NCBI GenBank assembly: GCA_022791355.1
Contig: JAAVYX010000065.1
Span: 1-5,722, forward strand
Length of the DNA stretch: 5,722 nt
Direction of reading: 5' to 3'
From: Clostridiales bacterium
Lineage (GTDB): Bacteria; Bacillota; Clostridia; Oscillospirales; Acutalibacteraceae
Within the stretch, counting starts at the first letter, position 1; the number at the start of each line of letters is the position of its first letter. A program made the position numbers and the translations under genes. Of this stretch, positions 1 to 5,449 are shown in pieces. The notes under the pieces are model-generated. The model saw only the letters and a list, made by a program, of their open reading frames with translations. It ran no database searches and had not been told where the DNA came from.

Positions 1-512
1 ATGCCGAACTTATCGTTGATAACCTTGGCCAGAGGCGCCAGACAGTTGGTGGTGCAGGAAGCGTTGGAAACAACCTTCATGTCGGCGGTGTACTTGTCCA
101 GGTTGACGCCGCAGACAAAGGTGGGGGTCTCCTTATCCTTAGCGGGAGCGGAGATAACGACCTTCTTGGCGCCGGCCGCCAGATGGGCGCTGGCCTTCTC
201 GGTGGTGCAGAACACGCCGGTGGACTCTACCACATACTCGGCGCCGCACTCGCTCCACTTAATATCGGCGGGGTTCTTCTCAGCGTATACGCTGATGGCC
301 TTGCCGTTGACAACCAGCTTGCCGTTCTCGGCCTTGATCTCGCCGTCGAACTTGCCGTGGATGGTGTCGTACTTGACCATGTAAACCATGTAGTCAACGT
401 CGATGAAGGGATCGTTGATGCCCACAACCTCGAAAACCTCGGGCTGGGCGACAGCCGCGCGGAAAACCAGTCTGCCGATGCGGCCGAAACCGTTGATACC
501 AACTTTAATCAT
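1..512 (-). CDS. gap: Glyceraldehyde-3-phosphate dehydrogenase, N-terminal 170 residues (runs off left edge)
   Basis: This is NAD-dependent glyceraldehyde-3-phosphate dehydrogenase of glycolysis, a cytosolic homotetramer in known family members. It converts glyceraldehyde-3-phosphate, NAD+ and phosphate to 1,3-bisphosphoglycerate. Reading leftward from the ATG at 512-510, the protein opens MIKVGINGFGRIGR, the Rossmann dinucleotide loop (residues 7-14). N33-D34 follow at the end of strand 2, as usual for binding the NAD ribose. The catalytic motif SNASCTTNC places the nucleophile at Cys153 (bases 54-56) and the conserved second Cys at 157. About 170 of the usual 330-340 residues are present; the rest lies beyond base 1. 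The start is fixed by AGGAGG at 523-528 (minus strand), 10 nt upstream. No frameshift or missing key residue is seen. The identity is near certain. Whether it is the glycolytic or an NADP-type paralogue cannot be settled from this half, but D34 favours NAD. Confidence 0.97.
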   Translation of the reverse strand, partial: MIKVGINGFGRIGRLVFRAAVAQPEVFEVVGINDPFIDVDYMVYMVKYDTIHGKFDGEIKAENGKLVVNGKAISVYAEKNPADIKWSECGAEYVVESTGVFCTTEKASAHLAAGAKKVVISAPAKDKETPTFVCGVNLDKYTADMKVVSNASCTTNCLAPLAKVINDKFG

Positions 513-545
513 TGTATTTCTACCTCCTAAAATGATGATAGTCTT

Positions 546-574
546 ATTTTAATCCGAATGGGGAAAATATGCAA
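546..574 (-). promoter_or_regulatory. Probable sigma-A promoter of gap
   Basis: On the minus strand a TTGCAT box (574-569) and a TAAAAT box (551-546) are separated by exactly 17 bp. The -10 matches the consensus at 5 of 6 positions and the -35 at 3 of 6. Transcription would start near 539-540, giving a short leader that contains the AGGAGG ribosome site at 528-523 and then the gap ATG. The spacing and position fit well. The call rests on pattern alone. Confidence 0.6.
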
Positions 575-673
575 GAGCTTTGTTAGAATTTTAACCATTC
601 ATTCATCAAATTTATTCCCATTCCGGCCCGTTCCGGGAAGAACTACAAAATTCGCACGTTGGAGGACAAAACC

Positions 674-1414
674 TTGCCCAATTGGAAAAGTCGTTCAGGG
701 ACGCATATCCCCTATACCAAACCCACCGCCTTGAAAATACAGGAAAAGCGCTACCAGCCATCTTCGGCCGAACGGGCGCTGGCCGAGCTGCGGGAGGCCA
801 TGGCCGTCTATCTTTATCACTGCGAGCTGGAGGGGCAGCGCAGATGGGCCTATCGCGCCCTGCGGGAGCTGTGTAACCTCTCCTCCCTGCTGGATTCCCC
901 GGCCCCCTGTCCGGTGTCGGCCGGACCCTGCGTGGGCGGTATTGTCGACGCGGCGGTGGTCCTGGCCGCAGCCGGCGGCTACGGCCTGCGCGCCCGGGTG
1001 GAGGCCGCCCCGACCTACCCGGTTCTGCTGGACCCGGCCGCCCTGCGGGCGGGGATCTTCAACCTCATCGGCAACGCCTGCCGCCACGCCCCCGACCGGC
1101 AGGCCCAGCTGTGGGTGCACTATAGCTCCTCCCACTGCCGGATTCGTATTGTGAATCAGGCGGCCGTATATCCCCGAGCCGACCTGGGGCTTATGGCGGC
1201 TTCTGCAGCGGCCGCCCGCCTTTCCGGCGGCCTGCGTCTGCTCTTCTGCGGCGGCAGGCTTACGGCGGCTCTGGACTTTCCCCTGCCGCCGGCCGCCCCG
1301 TCGGAGCAGCTCCGGCCCTCCCGGGGGCTGGCCGAGTATTTGGGCGATCCTTTTTCCCCCGCGTATATAGGTTTGGCAGATTTAGGGTATATTCCCGGTT
1401 GCGCTGGACAATAA
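674..1414 (+). CDS. Small soluble histidine-kinase-like ATPase-fold protein, degenerate
   Basis: The protein has 246 residues if it starts at TTG 674, chosen because GGAGG at 661-665 lies 8 nt upstream. The in-frame TTG at 659 precedes that site and is less likely. Residues 32-74 look like a charged helical hairpin resembling a kinase dimerisation domain, but without a clear H-E-x-x-T/R phosphorylation box. Residues 117-205 resemble the HATPase_c fold. The N-box is recognisable as FNLIGNACRHAP (129-140). A late glycine-bearing segment (LGLMAAS... LSGG, 171-186) and a closing LDFPLP strand follow. The ATP-lid G1 box (DxGxG) is not visible where expected, around residues 160-168. There are no membrane helices and no sensor domain, and no response regulator gene is adjacent. 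It could be a divergent signalling kinase, an anti-sigma-type ATPase or a non-catalytic scaffold. The fold is fairly well supported; the function is unknown. Confidence 0.7.
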   Translation: MPNWKSRSGTHIPYTKPTALKIQEKRYQPSSAERALAELREAMAVYLYHCELEGQRRWAYRALRELCNLSSLLDSPAPCPVSAGPCVGGIVDAAVVLAAAGGYGLRARVEAAPTYPVLLDPAALRAGIFNLIGNACRHAPDRQAQLWVHYSSSHCRIRIVNQAAVYPRADLGLMAASAAAARLSGGLRLLFCGGRLTAALDFPLPPAAPSEQLRPSRGLAEYLGDPFSPAYIGLADLGYIPGCAGQ

Positions 1415-1427
1415 TGCGGTATATACT
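1399..1427 (+). promoter_or_regulatory. Candidate promoter of the HD hydrolase gene
   Basis: TTGCGC (1399-1404) and TATACT (1422-1427) are 17 bp apart. The -10 matches at 5 of 6 positions and the -35 at 3 of 6. The -35 lies inside the last codons of the upstream ATPase-like gene, so the HD gene could be transcribed on its own despite the 74-bp spacing. Read-through from upstream is also possible, because no terminator is seen between the two genes. Confidence 0.4.
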
Positions 1428-1488
1428 GATAGATGGAAAGGGACCAGCATCACAGCTGCTCTATCACATCATACAAGGGGGAATAAAT

Positions 1489-1920
1489 ATGCTGTACACG
1501 CCTATGACCAAAAAAGCCATGCAGCTCGCTTACGACGCCCATAAGGAACAGAGAGACAAAAATGGTTTGCCTTATATTTATCATCCCTTCCATCTGGCCG
1601 AGCAGATGGATACCGAGCAGAGCATCTGCGCCGCCCTGCTCCACGACGTCGTGGAGGACTCGGAGACGACCCTGGAGGATCTGCGGGCGGCCGGCTTCAC
1701 CGCGGAAGTGGTGGAGGCCGTGGAGCTGCTGACCCGCCAGCCGGACGTTCCCTACCTGACCTATATCGAACGGCTGCGGCAGAGTCCCCTGGCCGTCAAG
1801 GTGAAACTGGCCGACCTGCGGCATAACGCCGACCTCTCCCGGATGGATATTATCGACAGCGCTGCCAGAGAGCAGGAGGAGCTGCACCGGCAGGCAATCG
1901 ATATTTTGACTAGAAAATAA
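1489..1920 (+). CDS. Stand-alone HD-domain hydrolase, MESH1/SpoT-hydrolase type (probable (p)ppGpp hydrolase)
   Basis: This 143-residue cytosolic protein consists almost entirely of an HD metal-dependent phosphohydrolase domain. The set of residues known in the MESH1/SpoT hydrolase family is complete: H32 in PYIYHP, H52-D53 and E56-D57 in LLHDVVED, and D109 with N113 in KLADLRHN. In that family the first His, the HD pair and the later Asp hold Mn2+, and the enzyme removes the 3' pyrophosphate from (p)ppGpp. No synthetase, TGS or ACT domain is present, so this is a small alarmone hydrolase rather than a full RelA/SpoT protein. The start at ATG 1489 is chosen because AAGGGGG (1475-1481) lies 7 nt upstream and because homology begins with LAYDAHKEQRDKNG. 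A longer in-frame reading from 1399 has no ribosome site. The substrate could also be another nucleotide, such as NADPH, as reported for metazoan MESH1. The fold is confident; the substrate is inferred. Confidence 0.88.
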   Translation: MLYTPMTKKAMQLAYDAHKEQRDKNGLPYIYHPFHLAEQMDTEQSICAALLHDVVEDSETTLEDLRAAGFTAEVVEAVELLTRQPDVPYLTYIERLRQSPLAVKVKLADLRHNADLSRMDIIDSAAREQEELHRQAIDILTRK

Positions 1921-1945
1921 CGATGTTTCCTGTTAGGCTGTTCGG

Positions 1946-1980
1946 GATGTTTCGCGCCAGGCGTACCTTTCTTCTTTCTT
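1946..1980 (+). repeat. Dispersed intergenic repeat, copy 1
   Basis: This copy carries GTTTCGCGCCAG (1949-1960) followed by a pyrimidine-rich CTTTCTTCTTTC tail. The 12-mer is identical to 5225-5236. It begins about 25 bp after the HD gene stop. Its core is also complementary to copy 2 (CGCGCCAGG against CCTGGCGCG, 2042-2050), so copies 1 and 2 form an imperfect inverted pair around roughly 55 bp. Confidence 0.65.
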
Positions 1981-2024
1981 CAATACCGTGTGTAACGGCG
2001 TTTGACGTCAGGCCTTACTAGATT

Positions 2025-2080
2025 GGATTGAGAAAAGGAGACCTGGCGCGGAACCTCGCTCCCATCTCAAAAATAAAAAC
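2025..2080 (-). repeat. Dispersed intergenic repeat, copy 2 (inverted)
   Basis: Read on the minus strand, this is GTTTTTATTTTTGA, then TGGGA, then GAGGTTCCGCGCCAG, then TCCTTTTCT. It aligns over about 55 bases with the copy at 5200-5254; the 33 bases at 2025-2057 match 5222-5254 at 28 positions by my hand alignment. It lies just upstream of the alcohol dehydrogenase promoter and points away from that gene. Confidence 0.7.
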
Positions 2081-2111
2081 GCAAAACCAATCTCTACATA
2101 AAGAGCAGGAA

Positions 2112-2140
2112 TTGCTTTCCAGACAAAAAAGGTGTATAGT
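2112..2140 (+). promoter_or_regulatory. Probable sigma-A promoter of the alcohol dehydrogenase gene
   Basis: TTGCTT (2112-2117) and TATAGT (2135-2140) are separated by 17 bp. The -10 has 5 of 6 consensus bases and the -35 has 3 of 6. The predicted start near 2147 gives a leader of about 38 nt with an AAAGGAAG ribosome site (2171-2178) before the ATG at 2185. The region is AT-rich compared with the flanking genes. I see no clear operator palindrome beside it. Confidence 0.6.
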
Positions 2141-2184
2141 ATATTCCAGATTATGCAATAAATGGAATAGAAAGGAAGTTCACA

Positions 2185-3357
2185 ATGGAACAGTTTACTT
2201 ATTTTATGCCCACCAAGCTCTTTTTCGGCGCGGGCGCGCTGGACAAGCTGGGAACCGAGCCCCTGCCGGGCAAAAAAGCCCTGATCGTCATTTCGGCCGG
2301 AACCTCCATGCGCAAATACGGCTATCTGGACCGGGTACAGTCCCTGCTGGAGAAGAACGGCGCGGACTATGAGGTTTTCGATAAGATTCTGGCCAATCCG
2401 GTCAAGTCCCACGTTATGGAGGGAGCGGCCCTGGCCAAGGAGACCGGATGCGATTTTGTAGTCGGCCTGGGCGGCGGCAGTTCCATCGACTCGGCCAAAG
2501 CCATCGCCGTCATGGCGGCAAACGGCGGGGACTATTGGGATTACATCAACGGCGGCAGCGGCAAAAACCAGCCCTTGCAGGCCCGTCCCCTGCCCATTGT
2601 CGCCATTACCACCACCGCCGGCACAGGCACCGAGGCCGACCCCTGGTCGGTTATCACCAAGGAGGAAACCGGGGAGAAAATCGGCTTTGGCAGCGATATG
2701 ACCTACCCTGTGTTCTCGGTCATCGACCCCGACTTGATGGAGAGCGTCCCGCCCCATCTGACCGCCTATCAGGGCTTTGACGCCCTCTTCCACTCCACCG
2801 AAGGGTATATCGCCAACAACGTCACCCCGGTCAGCGACATGTTCGCCCTAAAGGCCATTGAGTTGGTTGGGGAGTATCTGCCCCGGGCGGTGAAGGACGG
2901 GACGGATAAAGAGGCCCGGGCCATGGTGGCTCTGGCCAACACCCTGTCCGGCTTTGTGGAGTGCATGTCGGGCTGTACCTCGGAGCATTCCCTGGAACAC
3001 GCCCTGAGCGGCTTCCATCCGGAGGTGCCCCACGGCGCGGGATTGATTGCCATTTCCCTGCCCTACTATAAGATGTTTGCGGACCACAACGCCTGTCCCG
3101 ACCGGTTTATCGCCATGGCCAAGGCCCTGGGCAAGACAGGCGCGGCCGCCCCGGACGACTTTGTGGCAGCCCTTTCCGCGTTGCAGACGGCCTGCGGCGT
3201 GGACGATATCAAGCTGTCGGCCTACGGCGTTCAGAAGGACGAGGCCCGTAAAATCGCCATGCACGCGCTGGATACCATGGGCGGGCTTTTTGAAAAGGAC
3301 CGTTATAAAATGTCTTTGGAGGAGATCGCCTCTATTATGGAGGACGCGTATAAATAA
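2185..3357 (+). CDS. Iron-containing (group III) alcohol dehydrogenase
   Basis: This 390-residue, full-length NAD(P)H-dependent oxidoreductase interconverts alcohols with aldehydes or ketones, and in clostridia such enzymes usually dispose of fermentative reducing power. The N-terminal half is the nucleotide-binding domain: FFGAGAL at 13-19, GGGSSIDSAK at 96-105 and TTAGTGTE at 143-150. The C-terminal half is helical and carries the metal site: D199 and H203 in GFDALFHSTE, then H268 and H283, with conserved H272 between them. The loop between the last two ligands appears one residue longer than in FucO, as I recall for a clostridial subgroup. No signal peptide or membrane segment is seen. The ATG at 2185 follows AAAGGAAG (2171-2178) at good spacing. 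It has its own promoter and terminator, so it is probably a single-gene unit. The exact substrate (butanol, 1,3-propanediol, lactaldehyde or others) cannot be read from the sequence, and no pathway neighbour helps. Confidence 0.93.
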   Translation: MEQFTYFMPTKLFFGAGALDKLGTEPLPGKKALIVISAGTSMRKYGYLDRVQSLLEKNGADYEVFDKILANPVKSHVMEGAALAKETGCDFVVGLGGGSSIDSAKAIAVMAANGGDYWDYINGGSGKNQPLQARPLPIVAITTTAGTGTEADPWSVITKEETGEKIGFGSDMTYPVFSVIDPDLMESVPPHLTAYQGFDALFHSTEGYIANNVTPVSDMFALKAIELVGEYLPRAVKDGTDKEARAMVALANTLSGFVECMSGCTSEHSLEHALSGFHPEVPHGAGLIAISLPYYKMFADHNACPDRFIAMAKALGKTGAAAPDDFVAALSALQTACGVDDIKLSAYGVQKDEARKIAMHALDTMGGLFEKDRYKMSLEEIASIMEDAYK

Positions 3358-3366
3358 AGCGTTTTT

Positions 3367-3395
3367 AAGCCCCCGGCTACTGCCGGGGGCTTTTT
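3367..3395 (+). terminator. Rho-independent terminator of the alcohol dehydrogenase gene
   Basis: GCCCCCGGC (3369-3377) pairs perfectly with GCCGGGGGC (3382-3390) around a TACT loop. Two A-T pairs extend the base, and a run of five T (3391-3395) follows. It begins 10 bp after the stop codon. The A-rich side (3367-3368 only) is too short to make it a strong terminator in the opposite direction. Confidence 0.95.
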
Positions 3396-3492
3396 CGTTA
3401 AGATAGGGGAGACGTTCCAGCTTTCCGCGTACGAATCCTTCATTATCTAAACTAGCAGAGCTTGCGCTCCTGACGATGTTAAACCAGGTTTT

Positions 3493-3528
3493 GGAGTCAT
3501 AACAAAAGTAGGCCTGGCACGAAGCCTC
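3493..3528 (-). repeat. Dispersed intergenic repeat, copy 3 (diverged, inverted)
   Basis: On the minus strand this reads GAGGCTTCGTGCCAGG, then CCTACTTTTGTTATG. It aligns with GAGGTTCCGCGCCAGG and TCTCCTTTTCTCA of the copy at 2025-2057. The homology seems to resume beyond about 27 unrelated bases, with TTTTATTTTTGGGGGCGGG (minus strand, around 3561-3579). It is the most diverged of the four copies. Confidence 0.5.
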
Positions 3529-3730
3529 GCGCTCGCTGATAAAAAGGAAAGAATTTCGGCCCGCCCCCAAAAATAAAACATATAAGATTATTAAGATTAA
3601 CGGCATGTCGGCGCGAAAGTTGCAATTTGCGTCCGGCGGTTTCGCCTGTTTGCGGCCGCCTCACAAGTATACACGCAAAGCGTATGAAATATTGACACAA
3701 ACCGTCTTGGATTTTGGAAAAATCCCCACC

Positions 3731-3759
3731 TTGTAAAATCGACGAAATAGGAGTAAAAT
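3731..3759 (+). promoter_or_regulatory. Probable promoter of the carA leader or small RNA
   Basis: TTGTAA (3731-3736) and TAAAAT (3754-3759) lie 17 bp apart, matching the consensus at 4 and 5 of 6 positions. Transcription would start around 3766 in an AT-rich patch, directly ahead of a GC-rich structured stretch. A perfect TTGACA at 3692-3697 lies upstream but has no convincing -10 at 16-18 bp. No better promoter is seen between here and carA. Confidence 0.55.
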
Positions 3760-3765
3760 ATTTAA

Positions 3766-3942
3766 AAATATAGGGGGAAACCGGGCCGTTCGAAATGGGG
3801 ACGCGCCGTCCCCGAGCTGCTTTTTTCGGCAGACCTGTTTTGGTGCGCCGCGGCCCTTCGCCCGGCGGAAAAATAGGAATAAGCAAACGATGGATGCTTT
3901 GTCTTAAAGACGGCGCGGCGGTTTCCGCTGGCCGTCTTTTTT
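3766..3942 (+). ncRNA. Candidate structured carA leader (attenuator-like) or independent small RNA
   Basis: This is a GC-rich non-coding stretch of about 177 nt between a good promoter and a strong terminator. Visible folds include GGGGACG/CGTCCCC (3797-3803 with 3807-3813, loop CGC) and CTGC/GCAG (3817-3820 with 3829-3832). GGAAACCG (3776-3783) is perfectly complementary to CGGTTTCC (3919-3926), which forms the loop and part of the inner stem of the terminator. CCGT (3786-3789) can extend this pairing to ACGG (3910-3913). The two folds exclude each other, as expected of an attenuator, although a closing stem of a stand-alone RNA would look alike. I do not recognise a known riboswitch class, a PyrR site, SRP RNA or 6S RNA with confidence. 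Confidence 0.45.
3907..3942 (+). terminator. Intrinsic terminator in the carA upstream region
   Basis: AAGACGGC (3907-3914) pairs with GCCGTCTT (3931-3938). After one unpaired G, CGGCGG (3916-3921) pairs with CCGCTG (3925-3930) through one G-U wobble, closing on a TTT loop. Six T follow at 3937-3942, partly shared with the stem. It ends 156 bp before the carA start, so it would end a separate RNA or cut short carA transcripts initiated at about 3766. Confidence 0.85.
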
Positions 3943-4098
3943 CCTGTTTAGAGCGGGGCTTGTTCCCCAAACGGGAAATATAGGCGTTCTACTGCAAAGC
4001 GCCGTTCTCGGCGTCAAAAATTCCTCGCTATCTGCCTTTTCGGTTTTAAAACAGTTCTGGACGGAACCATTTGATGAAAGACGAGGGTGATGAAAAGA

Positions 4099-5184
4099 AT
4101 GGAACAGCATAAAATTTACCTCACGCTGGAAAACGGCCGGGTTTTCGAGGGCTACGCCTTCGGAGCCGCGGGCGAGGCCACGGGCGAAATCGTTTTTACC
4201 ACAGGTATGACAGGCTATTTGGAGACCCTCACCGATCCCAGCTACTGCGGCCAGATTGTGGTGCAGACCTTTCCGCTCATCGGAAATTACGGGGTGATTC
4301 CGGACGACTTTGAGAGCCCAAGGCCCAGGCTTGCCGCCTATGTGGTGCGGGAATACTGCGAGGACCCTTCCAACTTCCGCTGTCAGGGGACCCTGGACGC
4401 CTACCTGAAAAAGGAGGGCGTGACGGGCCTTTGGGGGGTGGATACCCGGGAGCTGACCCGTATCATCCGGGAGCGGGGGGTTATGAACGCCAAAATCACC
4501 CGTACCCCGCCCGAAGTCGAAACGGTCCGGCGGGAGCTGGCGGACTTTGCCGTCCGGGGAGCGGTGGAAGCGGTGAGTATCCGGGAGGAGGAGCGGTACG
4601 CGCCGACGGAGGTAAAGCGCCGGGTTGCGCTCTGGGACTTTGGAGCCAAACACAACATCCGCCGGGAGCTGGTAAATCGGGGCTGCGAGGTGGTCTGCCT
4701 GCCCCAGAGCGTCTCGGCCGAGGCTATCGCGGCCTACGCGCCCGACGGGGTCATGCTTTCCAACGGGCCGGGGGACCCGGCGGAAAACGCAGGCGTGATT
4801 GAGGAGCTGCGCCGGCTGTGTGAGAAGAAAATCCCCACCTTTGGCATCTGTCTCGGCCATCAGCTGCTGGCCCTGTCCCAGGGGGGAAAGACGGGTAAGC
4901 TGAAATACGGCCATCGGGGGGCCAATCAGCCGGTGAAGGACCGGCAGACCGGCCGGGTCTATGTCACCAGCCAGAACCACGGATACGCCGTGCTGCCCGA
5001 AAGTCTGCCCGATACGGCCCAGATGCGGTTTGTAAACGCCAACGACGGCACCTGCGAGGGGATCGATTATACCGATATGCCGGCCTTTTCGGTCCAGTTT
5101 CACCCGGAAGCCTCGGGGGGGCCGCGGGATACCATGTTTTTATTTGATCGGTTTATTGAATTGATGGACCGGCATAAACGATAG
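4099..5184 (+). CDS. carA: Carbamoyl-phosphate synthase small (glutaminase) subunit
   Basis: CarA hydrolyses glutamine and channels ammonia to the large subunit CarB, which makes carbamoyl phosphate for pyrimidines and arginine. The protein has 361 residues, the usual length. The N-terminal CPSase small-chain domain carries GYLETLTDPSYCGQIV and PLIGNYG (G62-N63-Y64-G65), then GVDTRELTR. The C-terminal class I glutamine amidotransferase domain has the oxyanion segment NGPGDP (222-227), nucleophile Cys251 in FGICLGHQ, SQNHGYAV, and H335/E337 in QFHPEAS. The triad is complete. I chose ATG 4099 because GAGGGTGA (4083-4090) is a good ribosome site about 8 nt upstream and the family starts just before the first strand (KIYLTLENGRVFEG). 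GTG 4087 and ATG 4090 overlap that site. No carB follows within 538 bp. A structured leader lies upstream. Whether it serves the pyrimidine or the arginine pathway cannot be told here. Confidence 0.96.
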   Translation: MEQHKIYLTLENGRVFEGYAFGAAGEATGEIVFTTGMTGYLETLTDPSYCGQIVVQTFPLIGNYGVIPDDFESPRPRLAAYVVREYCEDPSNFRCQGTLDAYLKKEGVTGLWGVDTRELTRIIRERGVMNAKITRTPPEVETVRRELADFAVRGAVEAVSIREEERYAPTEVKRRVALWDFGAKHNIRRELVNRGCEVVCLPQSVSAEAIAAYAPDGVMLSNGPGDPAENAGVIEELRRLCEKKIPTFGICLGHQLLALSQGGKTGKLKYGHRGANQPVKDRQTGRVYVTSQNHGYAVLPESLPDTAQMRFVNANDGTCEGIDYTDMPAFSVQFHPEASGGPRDTMFLFDRFIELMDRHKR

Positions 5185-5199
5185 TTTGGGGTTTCTTCT

Positions 5200-5254
5200 G
5201 TTTTTAATTTAGACTGGGATAGAGGTTTCGCGCCAGATTTCCTTTTCTTATTCC
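5200..5254 (+). repeat. Dispersed intergenic repeat, copy 4
   Basis: This reads GTTTTTAATTTAGA, then CTGGGATA, then GAGGTTTCGCGCCAG, then TTTCCTTTTCTTA. It begins 16 bp after the carA stop. It is the best partner of the inverted copy at 2025-2080 and shares the exact 12-mer GTTTCGCGCCAG with copy 1. It directly precedes the palindromic block at 5281. Confidence 0.7.
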
Positions 5255-5280
5255 TCCATTATCTGCTCGCGAGGCGCGAC

Positions 5281-5430
5281 ATACTTTTCTTTGCGCAAAG
5301 AAAAGTATAGATTTCTCTGCGGCCCATCTAAGCGAACAGCCAAAGGCTGTTCGTTGCTTCCCGCAAGGGACGCTCCTCTCCGAGGAGCGCTAGAGGGCCT
5401 CACAAAAATTATACTTTGCAAGGCAAAGTA
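5281..5430. repeat. Composite palindromic element, about 150 bp
   Basis: It opens with a perfect 28-bp palindrome (5281-5308, centre TTTGCGCAAAG) and ends with the hairpin TACTTTGC-AAG-GCAAAGTA (5412-5430). The two ends also pair with each other: AAAGTATA (5302-5309) with TATACTTT (5410-5417), ATTT (5311-5314) with AAAT (5406-5409), and GGCCC plus TCTA (5321-5330) with TAGAGGGCC (5391-5399). Inside this stem sit three hairpins: 5331-5355 (CGAACAGCC arms, loop AAA), 5359-5370 (TCCC, loop GCAA, GGGA) and 5371-5389 (CGCTCCTC arms, loop TCC). The result is a clover-like, multi-branch fold. No coding frame is seen. It may be a miniature mobile repeat or a structured RNA. Confidence 0.75.
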
Positions 5431-5449
5431 AATAAAAGATGCGCCTCCC

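Larger units (their letters stand above)
3396..4098. other. Long non-coding gap between the alcohol dehydrogenase gene and carA
   Basis: About 700 bp follow the first terminator with no convincing gene. In order it holds unassigned sequence (3396-3492), a diverged repeat copy (3493-3528), AT-rich sequence, the promoter and structured RNA region, and a second unassigned part (3943-4082). That last part contains two small hairpins: GGGG/CCCC (3955-3958 with 3965-3968) and CGCCG/CGGCG (4000-4004 with 4009-4013). Neither has a T-run. The open frame at 3795-3983 has no suitably spaced ribosome site and runs through the terminator. Confidence 0.7.

Noticed and set aside
2003..2010. TGACGTCA 8-bp palindrome
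   Set aside because: Single short palindrome with no second copy or promoter overlap; expected by chance in a window of this size.
2028..2372. Plus-strand open frame of 114 codons entering the alcohol dehydrogenase gene
   Set aside because: It begins in the repeat copy, runs through the promoter, and then reads the dehydrogenase gene in the wrong frame.
2008..2793. Minus-strand open frame (261 codons) opposite the alcohol dehydrogenase gene
   Set aside because: It is antisense to a complete gene and runs on through its promoter and the repeat copy, with low-complexity G/A/V-rich composition.
2848..3606. Minus-strand open frame of 252 codons spanning the terminator
   Set aside because: It crosses a perfect terminator and is antisense to the dehydrogenase gene; no recognisable domain.
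3692..3697. Perfect TTGACA -35 box
   Set aside because: No acceptable -10 lies 16-18 bp downstream; the pair at 3731/3754 is better.
3776..3830. Resemblance of AAACC...GAAA...GGGACGC to a c-di-GMP-I (GEMM) riboswitch
   Set aside because: Only scattered bases fit. The GGGACG forms its own perfect hairpin, and the second conserved GEMM stem is not found.
3795..3983. Small plus-strand open frame (62 codons) in the carA upstream region
   Set aside because: The nearest purine-rich site (3772-3777) is too far from its ATG, and the frame runs through a strong terminator. A leader peptide was considered, but no run of regulatory codons is seen.
3960..3984. TTGTTC...TATAGG as a proximal carA promoter
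   Set aside because: The spacer is only 13 bp, too short for a sigma-A promoter.
3904..5103. Long minus-strand open frame (399 codons) opposite carA
   Set aside because: It mirrors the GC-rich codons of a clearly real carA and starts and ends without ribosome site or family resemblance.
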